From CAXSBR01 sp964252015 (lineage in GTDB: Bacteria; Actinomycetota; Actinomycetes; Mycobacteriales; Jatrophihabitantaceae), in NCBI GenBank assembly GCA_964252015.1, contig CAXULW010000002.1:158969-222968 (forward strand): a stretch of 64,000 bases of DNA. Direction: 5' to 3'. Of this stretch, positions 1 through 7,950 are shown in pieces. Both the position numbers and the translations under genes were made by a program. How positions within the stretch are numbered: the stretch's first letter is position 1; each line of letters starts with the position of its first letter. Under the pieces are notes generated by a model. It had not been told where the DNA came from and made no database searches. It was given only the letters and a program-made list of their open reading frames with translations.

Positions 1-242
1 TCCGGCGAGGTCACGTCGGCTCGCACGTAGGACGCGACCCCGCCCAGGTCCTCGATCTGCTCGTGGGTGGGCAGGCTCCCCGTTCCCTCGAAGCCGCCGA
101 CGGCCGGATCGGGCCGGAGGTCGGCGCAGGCGACCGCGGCCCCCTCGCGGGCCAGAGCCAGAGCTGTGGCCCGGCCGTTTCCCGAACTCGCCCCGGTGAC
201 CACGGCGATCCGTCCGTCGAGCTTCCCGGCCCGGGTGCTCAT
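1..242 (-). CDS. Short-chain dehydrogenase/reductase, N-terminal part (runs off the window)
   Basis: Reading the minus strand from the ATG at 242, the first 80 codons give a Rossmann-fold start: a short lead, then the strand IAVVTGASSGNG, which is the TGxxxGxG dinucleotide-binding loop of classical short-chain dehydrogenases, followed by an ACADL stretch at the end of the second strand where NAD or NADP preference is set. The acidic residue there suggests NAD(H), as inference. The tyrosine-lysine active site lies outside the window, so substrate cannot be guessed. No partner gene lies upstream; the next gene is divergent and more than 300 bases away. Confidence 0.85.
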   Translation of the reverse strand, partial: MSTRAGKLDGRIAVVTGASSGNGRATALALAREGAAVACADLRPDPAVGGFEGTGSLPTHEQIEDLGGVASYVRADVTSP

Positions 243-577
243 GCGTCAGCGCTCGCGGCGTTGCTCGCAGCTGCCAGCCGGTGCATGAGGGGCGTTCGCT
301 GGGTCATTCGTCCTCCCGGAGCGTTCACTGCGACGACTGCGCGACCGTACGCGATCCCCGCATCGTTGCCAATAGGACGATCCGTTCACGTATGCGTAAC
401 CCGCGGGGGTCTTGGTGGCGGCACCGGACCACCGGCCCCCGGCCGCCGGCCCCACGAGGATGCTGCAGGTCCACCCGTTGGCTGGACCTCGGCGAACCGG
501 TTCGCCGGCCCACTCCGAACATGTGCTGACATGACCCGGCCGACGGCAGGGCACCCCGCCAACCCCGGAGTTCTGCC
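243..577. other. Divergent intergenic region, no gene seen
   Basis: This stretch separates the SDR gene (minus) from the hydrolase gene (plus). Open frames crossing it are low-complexity Arg/Pro/Gly readings without family character. A GGAG ribosome-binding site stands before the hydrolase GTG at 578. No convincing promoter or repeat was seen by eye. Confidence 0.5.
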
Positions 578-1300
578 GTGAACACAGCGCCAACCACACC
601 CAGGCTGATCGTCACCGCCGCACCGACGCGGCCGGACGGCATCGTCCTCGTCCTGCACGGCGGCCGCGAGAACGGCCGCTCCCCGGTGCGGGCCAGCCAA
701 CTGGCCGTCCTGCGGATGATCCCGATCGCCCGCCAGGTCGCCGCGGCCGGGCACGGGCGGCTCGCGGTGATACGCGTGCTGGACGTCGTGCGCGGCTGGA
801 ACGGGGCTGACGCCGCGCCGGTGGGCGACACGCGCTGGGCGGTCGAACAATGCCTGGAACGCTACGGCGACCTGCCCGTCGGGCTCATCGGCCACTCCAT
901 GGGCGGACGCGCCGCCATGCGCGCGGCCGACGCACCCCACGTCCGCTCCGTCGTCGGACTGGCCCCCTGGCTCCCGCCGGGCGAACCGACGGCCCAGCTC
1001 CGCGGCAAGCGGGTGCTGATCGTGCACGGCACCGCCGACCGGATGACCAGCCCCGACGGATCGGCGAAGTTCGCCCGGTCCCTCGCGGGCGTGGCCGAAC
1101 GGATCAGTTACGTCAGCGTCCCGGACGAGAGGCACGCGATGCTGCGCCGGCGCGACGCGTTCGACACCGTGGCCGGAGCGTTCACGGCGGCCACCCTGCT
1201 CGAAACCGACGGCGAGACCGTAGGCCGCCGAACCAAAAACGGCCGGGTTGCGAACATCATCCGACGGGCGTTGGCCGGCGAGCGCTGGTTGATCGCGTGA
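578..1300 (+). CDS. Alpha/beta-hydrolase (dienelactone-hydrolase-like)
   Basis: 240 residues from a GTG preceded by GGAG. The fold signature is complete: an oxyanion-type LVLHGG near residue 25, the nucleophile elbow GHSMGG with Ser107, a late HGTADRMT loop carrying the presumed Asp154, and His186 in ERHAML, giving a Ser-Asp-His triad. No signal peptide is visible, so it should be cytoplasmic. It ends 31 bases before the FAD oxidoreductase gene and may be the first gene of the lipid operon, although its own GTG has a good ribosome-binding site. The substrate is unknown; a small ester or lactone is the family expectation. Confidence 0.85.
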   Translation: MNTAPTTPRLIVTAAPTRPDGIVLVLHGGRENGRSPVRASQLAVLRMIPIARQVAAAGHGRLAVIRVLDVVRGWNGADAAPVGDTRWAVEQCLERYGDLPVGLIGHSMGGRAAMRAADAPHVRSVVGLAPWLPPGEPTAQLRGKRVLIVHGTADRMTSPDGSAKFARSLAGVAERISYVSVPDERHAMLRRRDAFDTVAGAFTAATLLETDGETVGRRTKNGRVANIIRRALAGERWLIA

Positions 1301-1331
1301 GCCCACGAGTCGCTGAGGCAGGAGAGCACCG

Positions 1332-2618
1332 ATGACCGATCGACCCGCCGGGCAACCACGACGCCGCATCGCCGTCGTCGGCGCGGGCGTCGCCGGCCTG
1401 ACCGCGGCCCACGTGCTCCAGAAATCAGCCGATGTGACCCTGTTCGAGGCCGACGACCGCCTGGGCGGGCACGCGCACACCCACGACATCCAGGACGCCA
1501 GCGGGCGCCTGGTCCAGGTCGACACCGGCTTCATCGTCCACAACGAACGGACCTACCCGACCCTGCTGCGCCTGTTCGCCGAACTCGGCGTGGCCACCCA
1601 GGACTCGGACATGAGCATGTCCGTGCGCTGCGCCGGGTGCGGACTCGAATACGCGGGCGCCCGCGGCCTGGGCGGGCTGTTCCCCGACCTGGGCCGGCTG
1701 CGTGAGCCGCGCTACCTGCGCATGCTCGTCGAGGTCGTCCGCTTCCACCGCCGGGCCCGGGCCGTGCTCACCGATGAGACCGCCAGCGGCACTCAGACGC
1801 TCGCTCAGTTCCTCGCCGCCGGACGCTTCTCCCCCTACTTCGTGGGCCACTTCATGACGCCGCTGGTGTCGGCGGTGTGGTCGTGCGCACCAGACGTGGC
1901 CGGCCAGTACCCGGCCCGCTACCTGTTCACCTTCCTGGCCAACCACGGCATGCTGTCCGTCACCGGATCCCCGTCCTGGCGCACGGTCGTCGGCGGATCG
2001 GCGCGGTACGTGGAGCTGGCCGCGAAGTCGCTCAGCGCCGTCCACACGTCGGCGCCGATCAGTTCGGTCGCCCGCAGCGATGGCGGCGTCACCATCACCG
2101 AACGCGGCGGTGAGGTCCATCGCTTCGACGCCGTGGTCATCGCCACCCATCCCGACCAGGCGCTGGCCATGCGTGCGGACGCTACGACGGCCGAGCGCGA
2201 GGTGCTTGGTGCCTTCGCCTACTCCTACAACCCGACCGCCCTGCACACGGACACCTCGGTCCTGCCGCGGGCGGAGCGGGCCCAGGCTTCGTGGAACTAC
2301 TTCCTGCCCAGCTGCGACTCGGACGCCCAGCAGGTGCACGTCACCTACGACATGAACCGGCTGCAGCACCTGGACAGCGCCACCCGCTACCTGGTCACGC
2401 TGAACGAGGACGGCAGCGTCGACCCGGACTCCGTGCTCGACCGGATGAACTACCAGCACCCCATCTTCACCCCGGCGTCCGTGGCCGCCCAGGAACGCCT
2501 GCCAGATCTCAACGACGGCCGGATCGCGTACGCCGGTGCATACCACGGCTGGGGTTTCCACGAGGACGGCGCGCGGTCCGGAGTGGCCGCCGCGGCCAGC
2601 CTGGGCGTGACGTGGTGA
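1332..2618 (+). CDS. FAD-dependent amine-oxidase-like oxidoreductase (Rv0449c type)
   Basis: 428 residues beginning with the dinucleotide-binding motif VVGAGVAGLTAAHVL and an acidic end of the second strand (LFEADDRLGG), as in NAD(P)/FAD oxidoreductases of the amine oxidase group. The C-terminal GAYHGWGFHEDG stretch closes the FAD site typical of this subgroup. AGGAG precedes the ATG at 1332. It overlaps the DUF1365 gene by four bases (GTGA). In many bacteria this protein travels with DUF1365, a cyclopropane fatty acid synthase and DUF1295, as in M. tuberculosis Rv0449c-Rv0446c. A role in desaturating or otherwise modifying membrane acyl chains is likely but inferred from context. Confidence 0.9.
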   Translation: MTDRPAGQPRRRIAVVGAGVAGLTAAHVLQKSADVTLFEADDRLGGHAHTHDIQDASGRLVQVDTGFIVHNERTYPTLLRLFAELGVATQDSDMSMSVRCAGCGLEYAGARGLGGLFPDLGRLREPRYLRMLVEVVRFHRRARAVLTDETASGTQTLAQFLAAGRFSPYFVGHFMTPLVSAVWSCAPDVAGQYPARYLFTFLANHGMLSVTGSPSWRTVVGGSARYVELAAKSLSAVHTSAPISSVARSDGGVTITERGGEVHRFDAVVIATHPDQALAMRADATTAEREVLGAFAYSYNPTALHTDTSVLPRAERAQASWNYFLPSCDSDAQQVHVTYDMNRLQHLDSATRYLVTLNEDGSVDPDSVLDRMNYQHPIFTPASVAAQERLPDLNDGRIAYAGAYHGWGFHEDGARSGVAAAASLGVTW

Positions 2619-3409
2619 CCCCGCAGATCGCCGTCCGGGCGGAGCCCTCGCGCGGGACGAACCCGTTGGCGATGGCTGGCGCGGCGCACACAGCGGCTGG
2701 TGTCTACGACGTGCGCATCGAGCACGTCCGCCCGGAACCGTTCCGCTACGGGTTTTCCTACGAGATGAGCACGTGGCTGGTCGACCTGGACGCGGTGCCT
2801 CGCCTGCCGCGCGGGTTGCGCTGGCTGGCCTCCTTCTCCAGCAAGGACCACATCGGCCGCCCGGGCTCGACCTTGCGGGCCAACGTCGAACGCTTCCTCT
2901 GGGCCAACGGCATCGCCCTCGACGGCGGCCAGATCCTCATGCTGAGCACGCCCCGCGTGCTCGGCTACGCCTTCAACCCGCTGTCAGTGCACTGGTGCCA
3001 TCGACCCGACGGCACGCTGGCCGCGGTGGTGGCCGAGGTGCACAACACCTATGGGGAAAGCCATTGCTACCTGCTGCACCCCGACGAGGCCGGCCGGGCC
3101 GACACGGACAAGCAGTTCTACGTCTCGCCGTTCTATCCCGTGGCCGGGCACTATCGCATGAGCGTGCCCGAACCCGGTGACCGGCTGGCCATCACCCTGG
3201 CCATGCACCACCAGGACCAGCGGCCGTTCGTGGCCACCATGCACGGCCAGCGCCGCGCCGGGCGCCCCCATCTGGCCCGCGTGCTACGCAGCCCGCTGGC
3301 CACCCGCGCGGTGATGTTCCACATCAAACGTCACGGAATCACGTTGTATCTCAAGGGATTGCGGCCCAGCCGTCGTCCAGTCCACCTTGCCCAGCCAGGA
3401 GCGAAATGA
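2615..3409 (+). CDS. DUF1365 family protein
   Basis: 264 residues. The frame is open further upstream, but the start is set at the GTG whose last two bases belong to the TGA of the preceding gene, giving a GTGA overlap and translational coupling. Recognisable DUF1365 blocks are YAFNPLSVHWC, EVHNTYGESHCY and KQFYVSPFYPV followed by GHYRM. The family is found almost only beside the FAD oxidoreductase and CFA-like methyltransferases, so it is presumed to take part in the same lipid modification; no reaction is established. It overlaps the next methyltransferase gene by four bases (ATGA). Confidence 0.88.
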   Translation: MTPQIAVRAEPSRGTNPLAMAGAAHTAAGVYDVRIEHVRPEPFRYGFSYEMSTWLVDLDAVPRLPRGLRWLASFSSKDHIGRPGSTLRANVERFLWANGIALDGGQILMLSTPRVLGYAFNPLSVHWCHRPDGTLAAVVAEVHNTYGESHCYLLHPDEAGRADTDKQFYVSPFYPVAGHYRMSVPEPGDRLAITLAMHHQDQRPFVATMHGQRRAGRPHLARVLRSPLATRAVMFHIKRHGITLYLKGLRPSRRPVHLAQPGAK

Positions 3410-4740
3410 CCACCATCCCTGATCGTGTCGCGCCCGACCTCGTAGGCGGCGAGACCAACGTGGACCCGATGCGGTGGCCGGACGTGGCGACCACGCCGCA
3501 CCACCCGCTGCGCGCGGCCATCGCCCAGCGGCTGTTCCGGCACGCGGCGGGCAAGCTCCCGATCCGAGTCGTCCTGCCGGGCGGCGAGGTCCTGGGCCTC
3601 GGCGATGCGCAGGCGCCGACGATGGAACTGGTCCGACCCGACGCGTTCTACCAGCGGGTCGGCGCCACCGGTCTGATCGGCTTCGGCGAGGCATACATGG
3701 CCGGCGACTGGATCGCCCGCGAGCGCCCCAACCTGCACGCCGACGCCGACTCGGCCGATATCGCCGTGGAGGACGACCTGGCCGCGGTGCTCACCGAGTT
3801 CGCCGAGCACATGTCCACCCTGATCCCACCGTGGCTGCAACGTCTGCGGCAGGCGGCCCTGCTGCGCGCGCCGAGTGCCCAGGACAACACCGTGCATGGC
3901 TCCAAGGCCAACATCAGCCATCACTACGACCTGTCCAACGAGCTGTTCTCGCTGTTCCTTGACCCGTCGATGATGTACTCGTCAGCCTGGTTCGACGGCG
4001 ACCCGCTCGACACCACCGAGTCCCTGCGCGACGCCGAGCACCGCAAGGTCGACCGCCTGCTCGATGCGGCCGGGGTCACCGACGGCACCAGATTGCTGGA
4101 GATCGGCACCGGCTGGGGTGAGCTGGCCATCCTGGCCGCCGACCGCGGCGCCCACGTCACCACGATCACGCTGTCGGCCGAGCAGGCCGAGTTGGCGCGC
4201 AAGCGCATCGAGAACGCCGGGCACTCCGACCGGATCGAGGTGCTGCTGCAGGACTACCGCGAGGTGACCGGCACCTTCGACGCCATCGTCAGCGTCGAGA
4301 TGATCGAGGCGGTCGGGGCCAACCACTGGCCCGAGTACTTCGGGTCATTGCACGACCGGCTCGCCTCGGGCGGGCGAATCGGGCTGCAGGCCATCACCAT
4401 GCCGCACGACCGGATGATCGCCTCGATGAACACCTACACGTGGATCCTCAAGTACATCTTCCCGGGCGGGCAGATCGCGTCGGTGCAGGCGGTGGCCGAG
4501 CAGGCCAAGTTGGCCGGGTTGCGGGTCACCGGCAACTTCGCGTTCGGTCTGCACTACGCCGAGACGTTGCGCCGCTGGCGGGCCACGTTCGAGGCCGAGG
4601 CCGACACCGTCGACCGGTTGGGCTTCGACCTGGTCTTTCGCCGGATGTGGTCGCTGTACCTGGCCTACTCCGAGGCCGGCTTCCGCAGCGGCTATCTGGA
4701 CGTTAACCAGTTCGTTCTCGTCAAAGGAAACCCATCATGA
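3406..4740 (+). CDS. Cyclopropane-fatty-acid-synthase-like SAM methyltransferase (first copy)
   Basis: 444 residues of the CFA synthase/mycolic acid methyltransferase family. An N-terminal domain with FGEAYMAGDW leads to the substrate-side block ISHHYDLSNELF, the SAM-binding motif LLEIGTGWGELA and the later VSVEMIEAVG segment. These enzymes methylate or cyclopropanate a double bond within a phospholipid acyl chain at the membrane surface. The closest context match is UfaA1 (Rv0447c), proposed to make tuberculostearic acid. ATGA overlaps tie it to both neighbours. Whether it makes a cyclopropane or a branched methyl product cannot be read from the sequence. Confidence 0.92.
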   Translation: MTTIPDRVAPDLVGGETNVDPMRWPDVATTPHHPLRAAIAQRLFRHAAGKLPIRVVLPGGEVLGLGDAQAPTMELVRPDAFYQRVGATGLIGFGEAYMAGDWIARERPNLHADADSADIAVEDDLAAVLTEFAEHMSTLIPPWLQRLRQAALLRAPSAQDNTVHGSKANISHHYDLSNELFSLFLDPSMMYSSAWFDGDPLDTTESLRDAEHRKVDRLLDAAGVTDGTRLLEIGTGWGELAILAADRGAHVTTITLSAEQAELARKRIENAGHSDRIEVLLQDYREVTGTFDAIVSVEMIEAVGANHWPEYFGSLHDRLASGGRIGLQAITMPHDRMIASMNTYTWILKYIFPGGQIASVQAVAEQAKLAGLRVTGNFAFGLHYAETLRRWRATFEAEADTVDRLGFDLVFRRMWSLYLAYSEAGFRSGYLDVNQFVLVKGNPS

Positions 4741-6002
4741 ATGTCGCGGAGAGGTTGGCGTCGTTGGTCACGCCGATGTTCGGCGGTGAGCTGCCGATCG
4801 CGTTGCGCGGGTGGGACGGTTCCCAGGTGGGTCCAGCGGACGCGCCCGTGCTGATCATCCGTTCCCGTAGGGCATTGCGCCGCCTCATGTGGGATCCGAG
4901 CGAGCTCGGCTTTGCCCAGGCGTACATCACCGGCGAGCTCGACGTCGAGGGTGACATCGCCGACGGGTTCCGTCGCGTGTGGCGCCAGGCGCGTGAGCAC
5001 AAGCTGAGCGGTGCGTCGCTGACCAAACGCGATCAGGGCCGGGCCCTGCTGGCCGCCGCCCGCCTCGGCGTGATCGGGCGCAAGCCGGGCGTCCCCGACT
5101 CCCAAGCCGTGCTCTCGGGCACCCTGCACAGCAAGAACCGGGACCGAGCCGCGATCGCCCACCACTACGACCTGTCCAACGAGTTCTACGGCCTGATCCT
5201 CGACGCGAACATGGCCTACTCGTGCGCCTACTTCGAGCGTCCCGACCAGCCGATCGAGCAGGCCCAGTCGGCCAAGCTCGACCTGATCTGCCGCAAGCTC
5301 GGGTTGGCCCCGGGGATGCGTCTGCTCGACGTCGGCTGCGGCTGGGGTTCGCTCATCCTGTACGCGGCCGAGCACTACGGCGTGCGGGCCACTGGCGTCA
5401 CCCTGTCCGCGCAACAGCGCGAGTTCGTGGCCAAACGCATCGCCGAGCGCAACCTCGGCGACCGGGTCGAGGTGCGCCTGCAGGACTACCGCGATGTGGA
5501 CGACCCCGCCTTCGACGCGGTCAGCTCGATCGAGATGGGCGAACACGTCGGCCAGGACCAGTACCCCGTCTACGCGGCGACGTTGTTCCGGGCGCTGCGA
5601 CCGGGTGGGCGCCTGCTGCTGCAGCAGATGTCACGCCGGGCCGACGCCGCGCCCGGTGGCGGCGCGTTCATCGAGAACTACATCGCGCCCGACATGCACA
5701 TGCGCCCGTTGCCGGAGACGCTCGGTTTCCTGGTCGACGCCGGGTTCGAGCTGCGCGACGTCGAGGCGATCCGCGAGCACTACGTGTGGACGGTCGAGGC
5801 GTGGATCGAGACGTTCGAGTCGCACTGGGCCGAGGTCGTGGCCATGGTCGGCGAGGAGACTGCCCGGGTATGGCGGCTGTACCTCGTCGGCGGGGCGTTG
5901 TCCTTCGAGGAAGGCCGGATGGGCGTCGATCAGATCCTGGCCGTGCATACCGGTATCGAGGGCGCGAGCGACATGCCCGCCCGCCGGCCGTGGGCGCTCT
6001 GA
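4737..6002 (+). CDS. Cyclopropane-fatty-acid-synthase-like SAM methyltransferase (second copy)
   Basis: 421 residues, paralogous to the preceding gene: RAAIAHHYDLSNEFYGL corresponds to its ISHHYDLSNELF block, and DVGCGWGSLILYAAEHYG is a canonical SAM-binding loop (GCGWG here, GTGWG in the first copy). The following SSIEMGEHVG replaces the usual EMxExVG segment. A four-base ATGA overlap couples it to the first copy. The two proteins are clearly diverged rather than recent duplicates, so they may act on different acyl chains, in sequence, or as a heteromer. The usual Rv0449c-Rv0446c arrangement has only one such enzyme, so the pair is the distinctive feature of this operon. Confidence 0.9.
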   Translation: MNVAERLASLVTPMFGGELPIALRGWDGSQVGPADAPVLIIRSRRALRRLMWDPSELGFAQAYITGELDVEGDIADGFRRVWRQAREHKLSGASLTKRDQGRALLAAARLGVIGRKPGVPDSQAVLSGTLHSKNRDRAAIAHHYDLSNEFYGLILDANMAYSCAYFERPDQPIEQAQSAKLDLICRKLGLAPGMRLLDVGCGWGSLILYAAEHYGVRATGVTLSAQQREFVAKRIAERNLGDRVEVRLQDYRDVDDPAFDAVSSIEMGEHVGQDQYPVYAATLFRALRPGGRLLLQQMSRRADAAPGGGAFIENYIAPDMHMRPLPETLGFLVDAGFELRDVEAIREHYVWTVEAWIETFESHWAEVVAMVGEETARVWRLYLVGGALSFEEGRMGVDQILAVHTGIEGASDMPARRPWAL

Positions 6003-6042
6003 CCGCAGCGCATGATCAGTCAGTACCTGGTTTGATCAAGAG

Positions 6043-6882
6043 GTGAACCATTCCACCGTCGTGGCCTCGGCCGGATTCGACGGCCACGGATTCCTGCGCT
6101 CCTTGCCGTGGACCGTGGCCGCCATCGTCGTCCTTCTGCTCATCACGTTTGCGTGCGCGCTGCGGGCCGGACGGCACAACGTCATCGACACTGCGTGGGG
6201 GCTGGGCTTCTGCGTCGTCGCGGTGACGACGTTCCTGACCAGCCCGGCCGACGGATCCGGCGTGCGTCGGTACGTGCTGCTGGTGATCGTGCTCGCGTGG
6301 GGCCTGCGGCTCGCCTGGCACATCGGGCGGCGCAGCCTGGGTAAGGGCGAGGACCCGCGCTACACCGAGCTGCTGGACAAGGCCGAAGGCAATCGGACCT
6401 GGTACGCGGTCAAGGTCATCTACCTGGGCCAGGGTGCGTTGGTCTTCTTCATCTCGCTGCCGGTGCAGGTCGGCATGTACGAACACGGCCGGTTCCTCGT
6501 GCTGGGCTGGCTGGGCGTCGTCCTCTGGGCCATCGGGTTGTACTTCGAGGCCACCGGTGACCGGCAGATGTCCTTGTTCCGCGCCGATCCGGAGAACAAG
6601 GGCAAGCTCATCGACGTGGGCCTGTGGCGGTACACCCGGCACCCGAACTATTTCGGTGACGCCTGCGTGTGGGCCGGCATCTTCCTGATCGCGGCGGAAC
6701 GCTGGCCCGGTGTGCTGACCATCCTGTCGCCGGCCGTCATGATCTACCTGCTGGCCAACGGCAGCGGCAAGAAGGTCCTGGAGCGGTCGATGAAGAAGCG
6801 ACCCGGTTACGAGGACTACATGCGCCGTACCAGCGGCTTCTTCCCCTTACCGCCGCGACGTACCGAGCACGCTCAGGGTTGA
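6043..6882 (+). CDS. DUF1295 membrane protein (steroid 5-alpha-reductase-like)
   Basis: 279 residues from a GTG, with about six hydrophobic membrane segments and the family signature RYTRHPNYFGD near residue 195. The last segments (ANGSGKKVLERSMKKRPGYEDY) match the cytoplasmic C-terminus of DUF1295 and 5-alpha-reductase-like proteins, some of which reduce double bonds with NADPH. It lies 40 bases after the second methyltransferase gene and corresponds in position to Rv0446c. A TTTGAT hexamer sits at -12 from the GTG, so it may also have its own leaderless promoter (weak match). A role in acyl double-bond reduction is inference. Its end overlaps the convergent DUF2382 gene by ten bases. Confidence 0.88.
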   Translation: MNHSTVVASAGFDGHGFLRSLPWTVAAIVVLLLITFACALRAGRHNVIDTAWGLGFCVVAVTTFLTSPADGSGVRRYVLLVIVLAWGLRLAWHIGRRSLGKGEDPRYTELLDKAEGNRTWYAVKVIYLGQGALVFFISLPVQVGMYEHGRFLVLGWLGVVLWAIGLYFEATGDRQMSLFRADPENKGKLIDVGLWRYTRHPNYFGDACVWAGIFLIAAERWPGVLTILSPAVMIYLLANGSGKKVLERSMKKRPGYEDYMRRTSGFFPLPPRRTEHAQG

Positions 6883-7346
6883 CCGGTCGCGGTTACGGGC
6901 TCCGCGACCGCGAGATCGGCCGCCTCGGCCCTGATGCGGTCGCTGACCTGCTGCTCGCCCTGAACCACGTCGAAGTACGCCGTCACCTTCTCGTACGGCC
7001 GGATCCGGGTCACGATCTCCGGCACCTCCTCGGACAGCACGAACACGATCGGTGCCTGCGCGGCAACCGGCGCCGTGCTGGGCGCCGAGTCGCTGATGAC
7101 ACCCGCGATCACGCCTTCAGCGGACACGGCGGCGCCGGTCTCGACCAGCAATTCCTCACGACGCACGGTGACCTCGACCATGCGGGTCTCGCTGACGATG
7201 CGCCGGCGTAACCGGACATGACCGGCCACGACCCATCCCGCCCCGACGTTGAGCTGCTCTTTCCGACAATGCGTGCGCGACGCTTGGGTCGCTCGCAGGT
7301 TAGACCCATCAGGCGGTGAGACGTCGCACGGGCACCACCTGGGCAC
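6873..7346 (-). CDS. DUF2382 (YsnF/AvaK-type) domain protein
   Basis: The conserved part is EEL-type: KEQLNVGAGWVVAGHVRLR, RRIVSETRMVEVTVRREEL and LVE, typical of the DUF2382 domain found in actinobacterial and cyanobacterial stress-associated proteins. The 157-residue reading starts at GTG 7346, but the first 30 codons have no family character and overlap a stem-loop, so the real start may be downstream. It converges on DUF1295 with a ten-base overlap. Function is unknown; relatives often also carry a PRC-barrel domain, which is absent here. Confidence 0.7.
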   Translation of the reverse strand: MPRWCPCDVSPPDGSNLRATQASRTHCRKEQLNVGAGWVVAGHVRLRRRIVSETRMVEVTVRREELLVETGAAVSAEGVIAGVISDSAPSTAPVAAQAPIVFVLSEEVPEIVTRIRPYEKVTAYFDVVQGEQQVSDRIRAEAADLAVAEPVTATGQP

Positions 7347-7387
7347 TGGCGTGCGACGTATCAGGGGTTTGGGTGTCTAACCCCTGA
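7321..7387. repeat. Two adjacent perfect inverted repeats in a divergent intergenic region
   Basis: ACGTCGCAC at 7321-7329 pairs with GTGCGACGT at 7351-7359 (9-bp arms, 21-base loop). TCAGGGGTT at 7361-7369 pairs with AACCCCTGA at 7379-7387 (9-bp arms, 9-base loop). A third pair, GGTTAGAC 7298-7305 and GTCTAACC 7375-7382, overlaps them, so alternative pairings are possible. The sites lie between the divergent DUF2382 gene and the 7443 gene. They could be operators or 5-prime-leader structures. Confidence 0.6.
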
Positions 7388-7442
7388 CCGCTCCGGCGTT
7401 CCAGCCGGACGCGACCGCGGGCCACACGAACGGGAGATCAAC

Positions 7443-7856
7443 ATGACTGACACCACCTACGGGGCGACCTCAGACCGTGCATCAGAGGATGTCGAGCTGG
7501 ACAAGCCTTCCACTGCCGATGCACCGGACGAGGCTGGGCAGGTATCGGCGTGGGATTCGGCCCAACGCCGCCTGGCTTCGGCCCGTACCTCGATCGGCGA
7601 CGTCACCAGCCGAGCCAGGACCTCGGCCATACTTGCCTCCCGGCGCCCGGCCGGGCCGTCTGCAGACCGGGGCGACGCGCCGGCCATAACGCTGGCCGAC
7701 CGGGCCCAGGCCTACCGAGCGCACATCGTCAGCGCGGCCGTCGCGGTCGCGGCGCTACTCGCCGTTGTGCTCAAACGACGGGCCTCCGCGCATGACGTCG
7801 CCGACGATTTTGATTTGGGGGAATGGTCTTTGCACGCAGAGCCAGTTGACGAGTGA
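7443..7856 (+). CDS. Hypothetical single-pass membrane protein
   Basis: 137 residues with GGGAG before ATG 7443. The first 100 residues are acidic, Ser/Ala-rich and probably disordered, with an amphipathic stretch RRLASARTSIGDVTSRAR. A membrane segment HIVSAAVAVAALLAVVLKRR is followed by a short tail. I do not recognise a family; the shape resembles the small actinobacterial proteins with a disordered N-terminus, one membrane helix and an Arg/Lys stop-transfer. The position beside the DevR/DevS genes suggests, but does not show, a stress connection. Confidence 0.6.
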   Translation: MTDTTYGATSDRASEDVELDKPSTADAPDEAGQVSAWDSAQRRLASARTSIGDVTSRARTSAILASRRPAGPSADRGDAPAITLADRAQAYRAHIVSAAVAVAALLAVVLKRRASAHDVADDFDLGEWSLHAEPVDE

Positions 7857-7910
7857 CGCCGAACCGTCGCTGGCCCCGTGCGCCGGTTACTTACGAAGAA
7901 CCGACCGGCC

Positions 7911-7950
7911 GGTTAGGTGCGCGGGGTTAGGTGCGCGGGTTACGTGCGCC
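7911..7950. repeat. Three tandem 13-base units at the devR stop
   Basis: GGTTAGGTGCGCG occurs at 7911-7923 and 7925-7937, with a diverged third unit GGTTACGTGCGCC at 7938-7950. The third unit contains the last codons and the stop of devR, so the two upstream units look like local duplications of the gene end. Confidence 0.6.

Noticed and set aside
386..1543. 385-codon minus-strand open frame over the hydrolase gene
   Set aside because: Antisense shadow: Arg/Gly/Pro-rich, no motifs, while the plus strand carries a full hydrolase triad and ribosome-binding site.
2291..2614. N-terminal extension of the DUF1365 frame inside the FAD oxidoreductase gene
   Set aside because: Arg/Pro-rich shadow; family similarity starts after the GTG at 2615, which overlaps the preceding stop.
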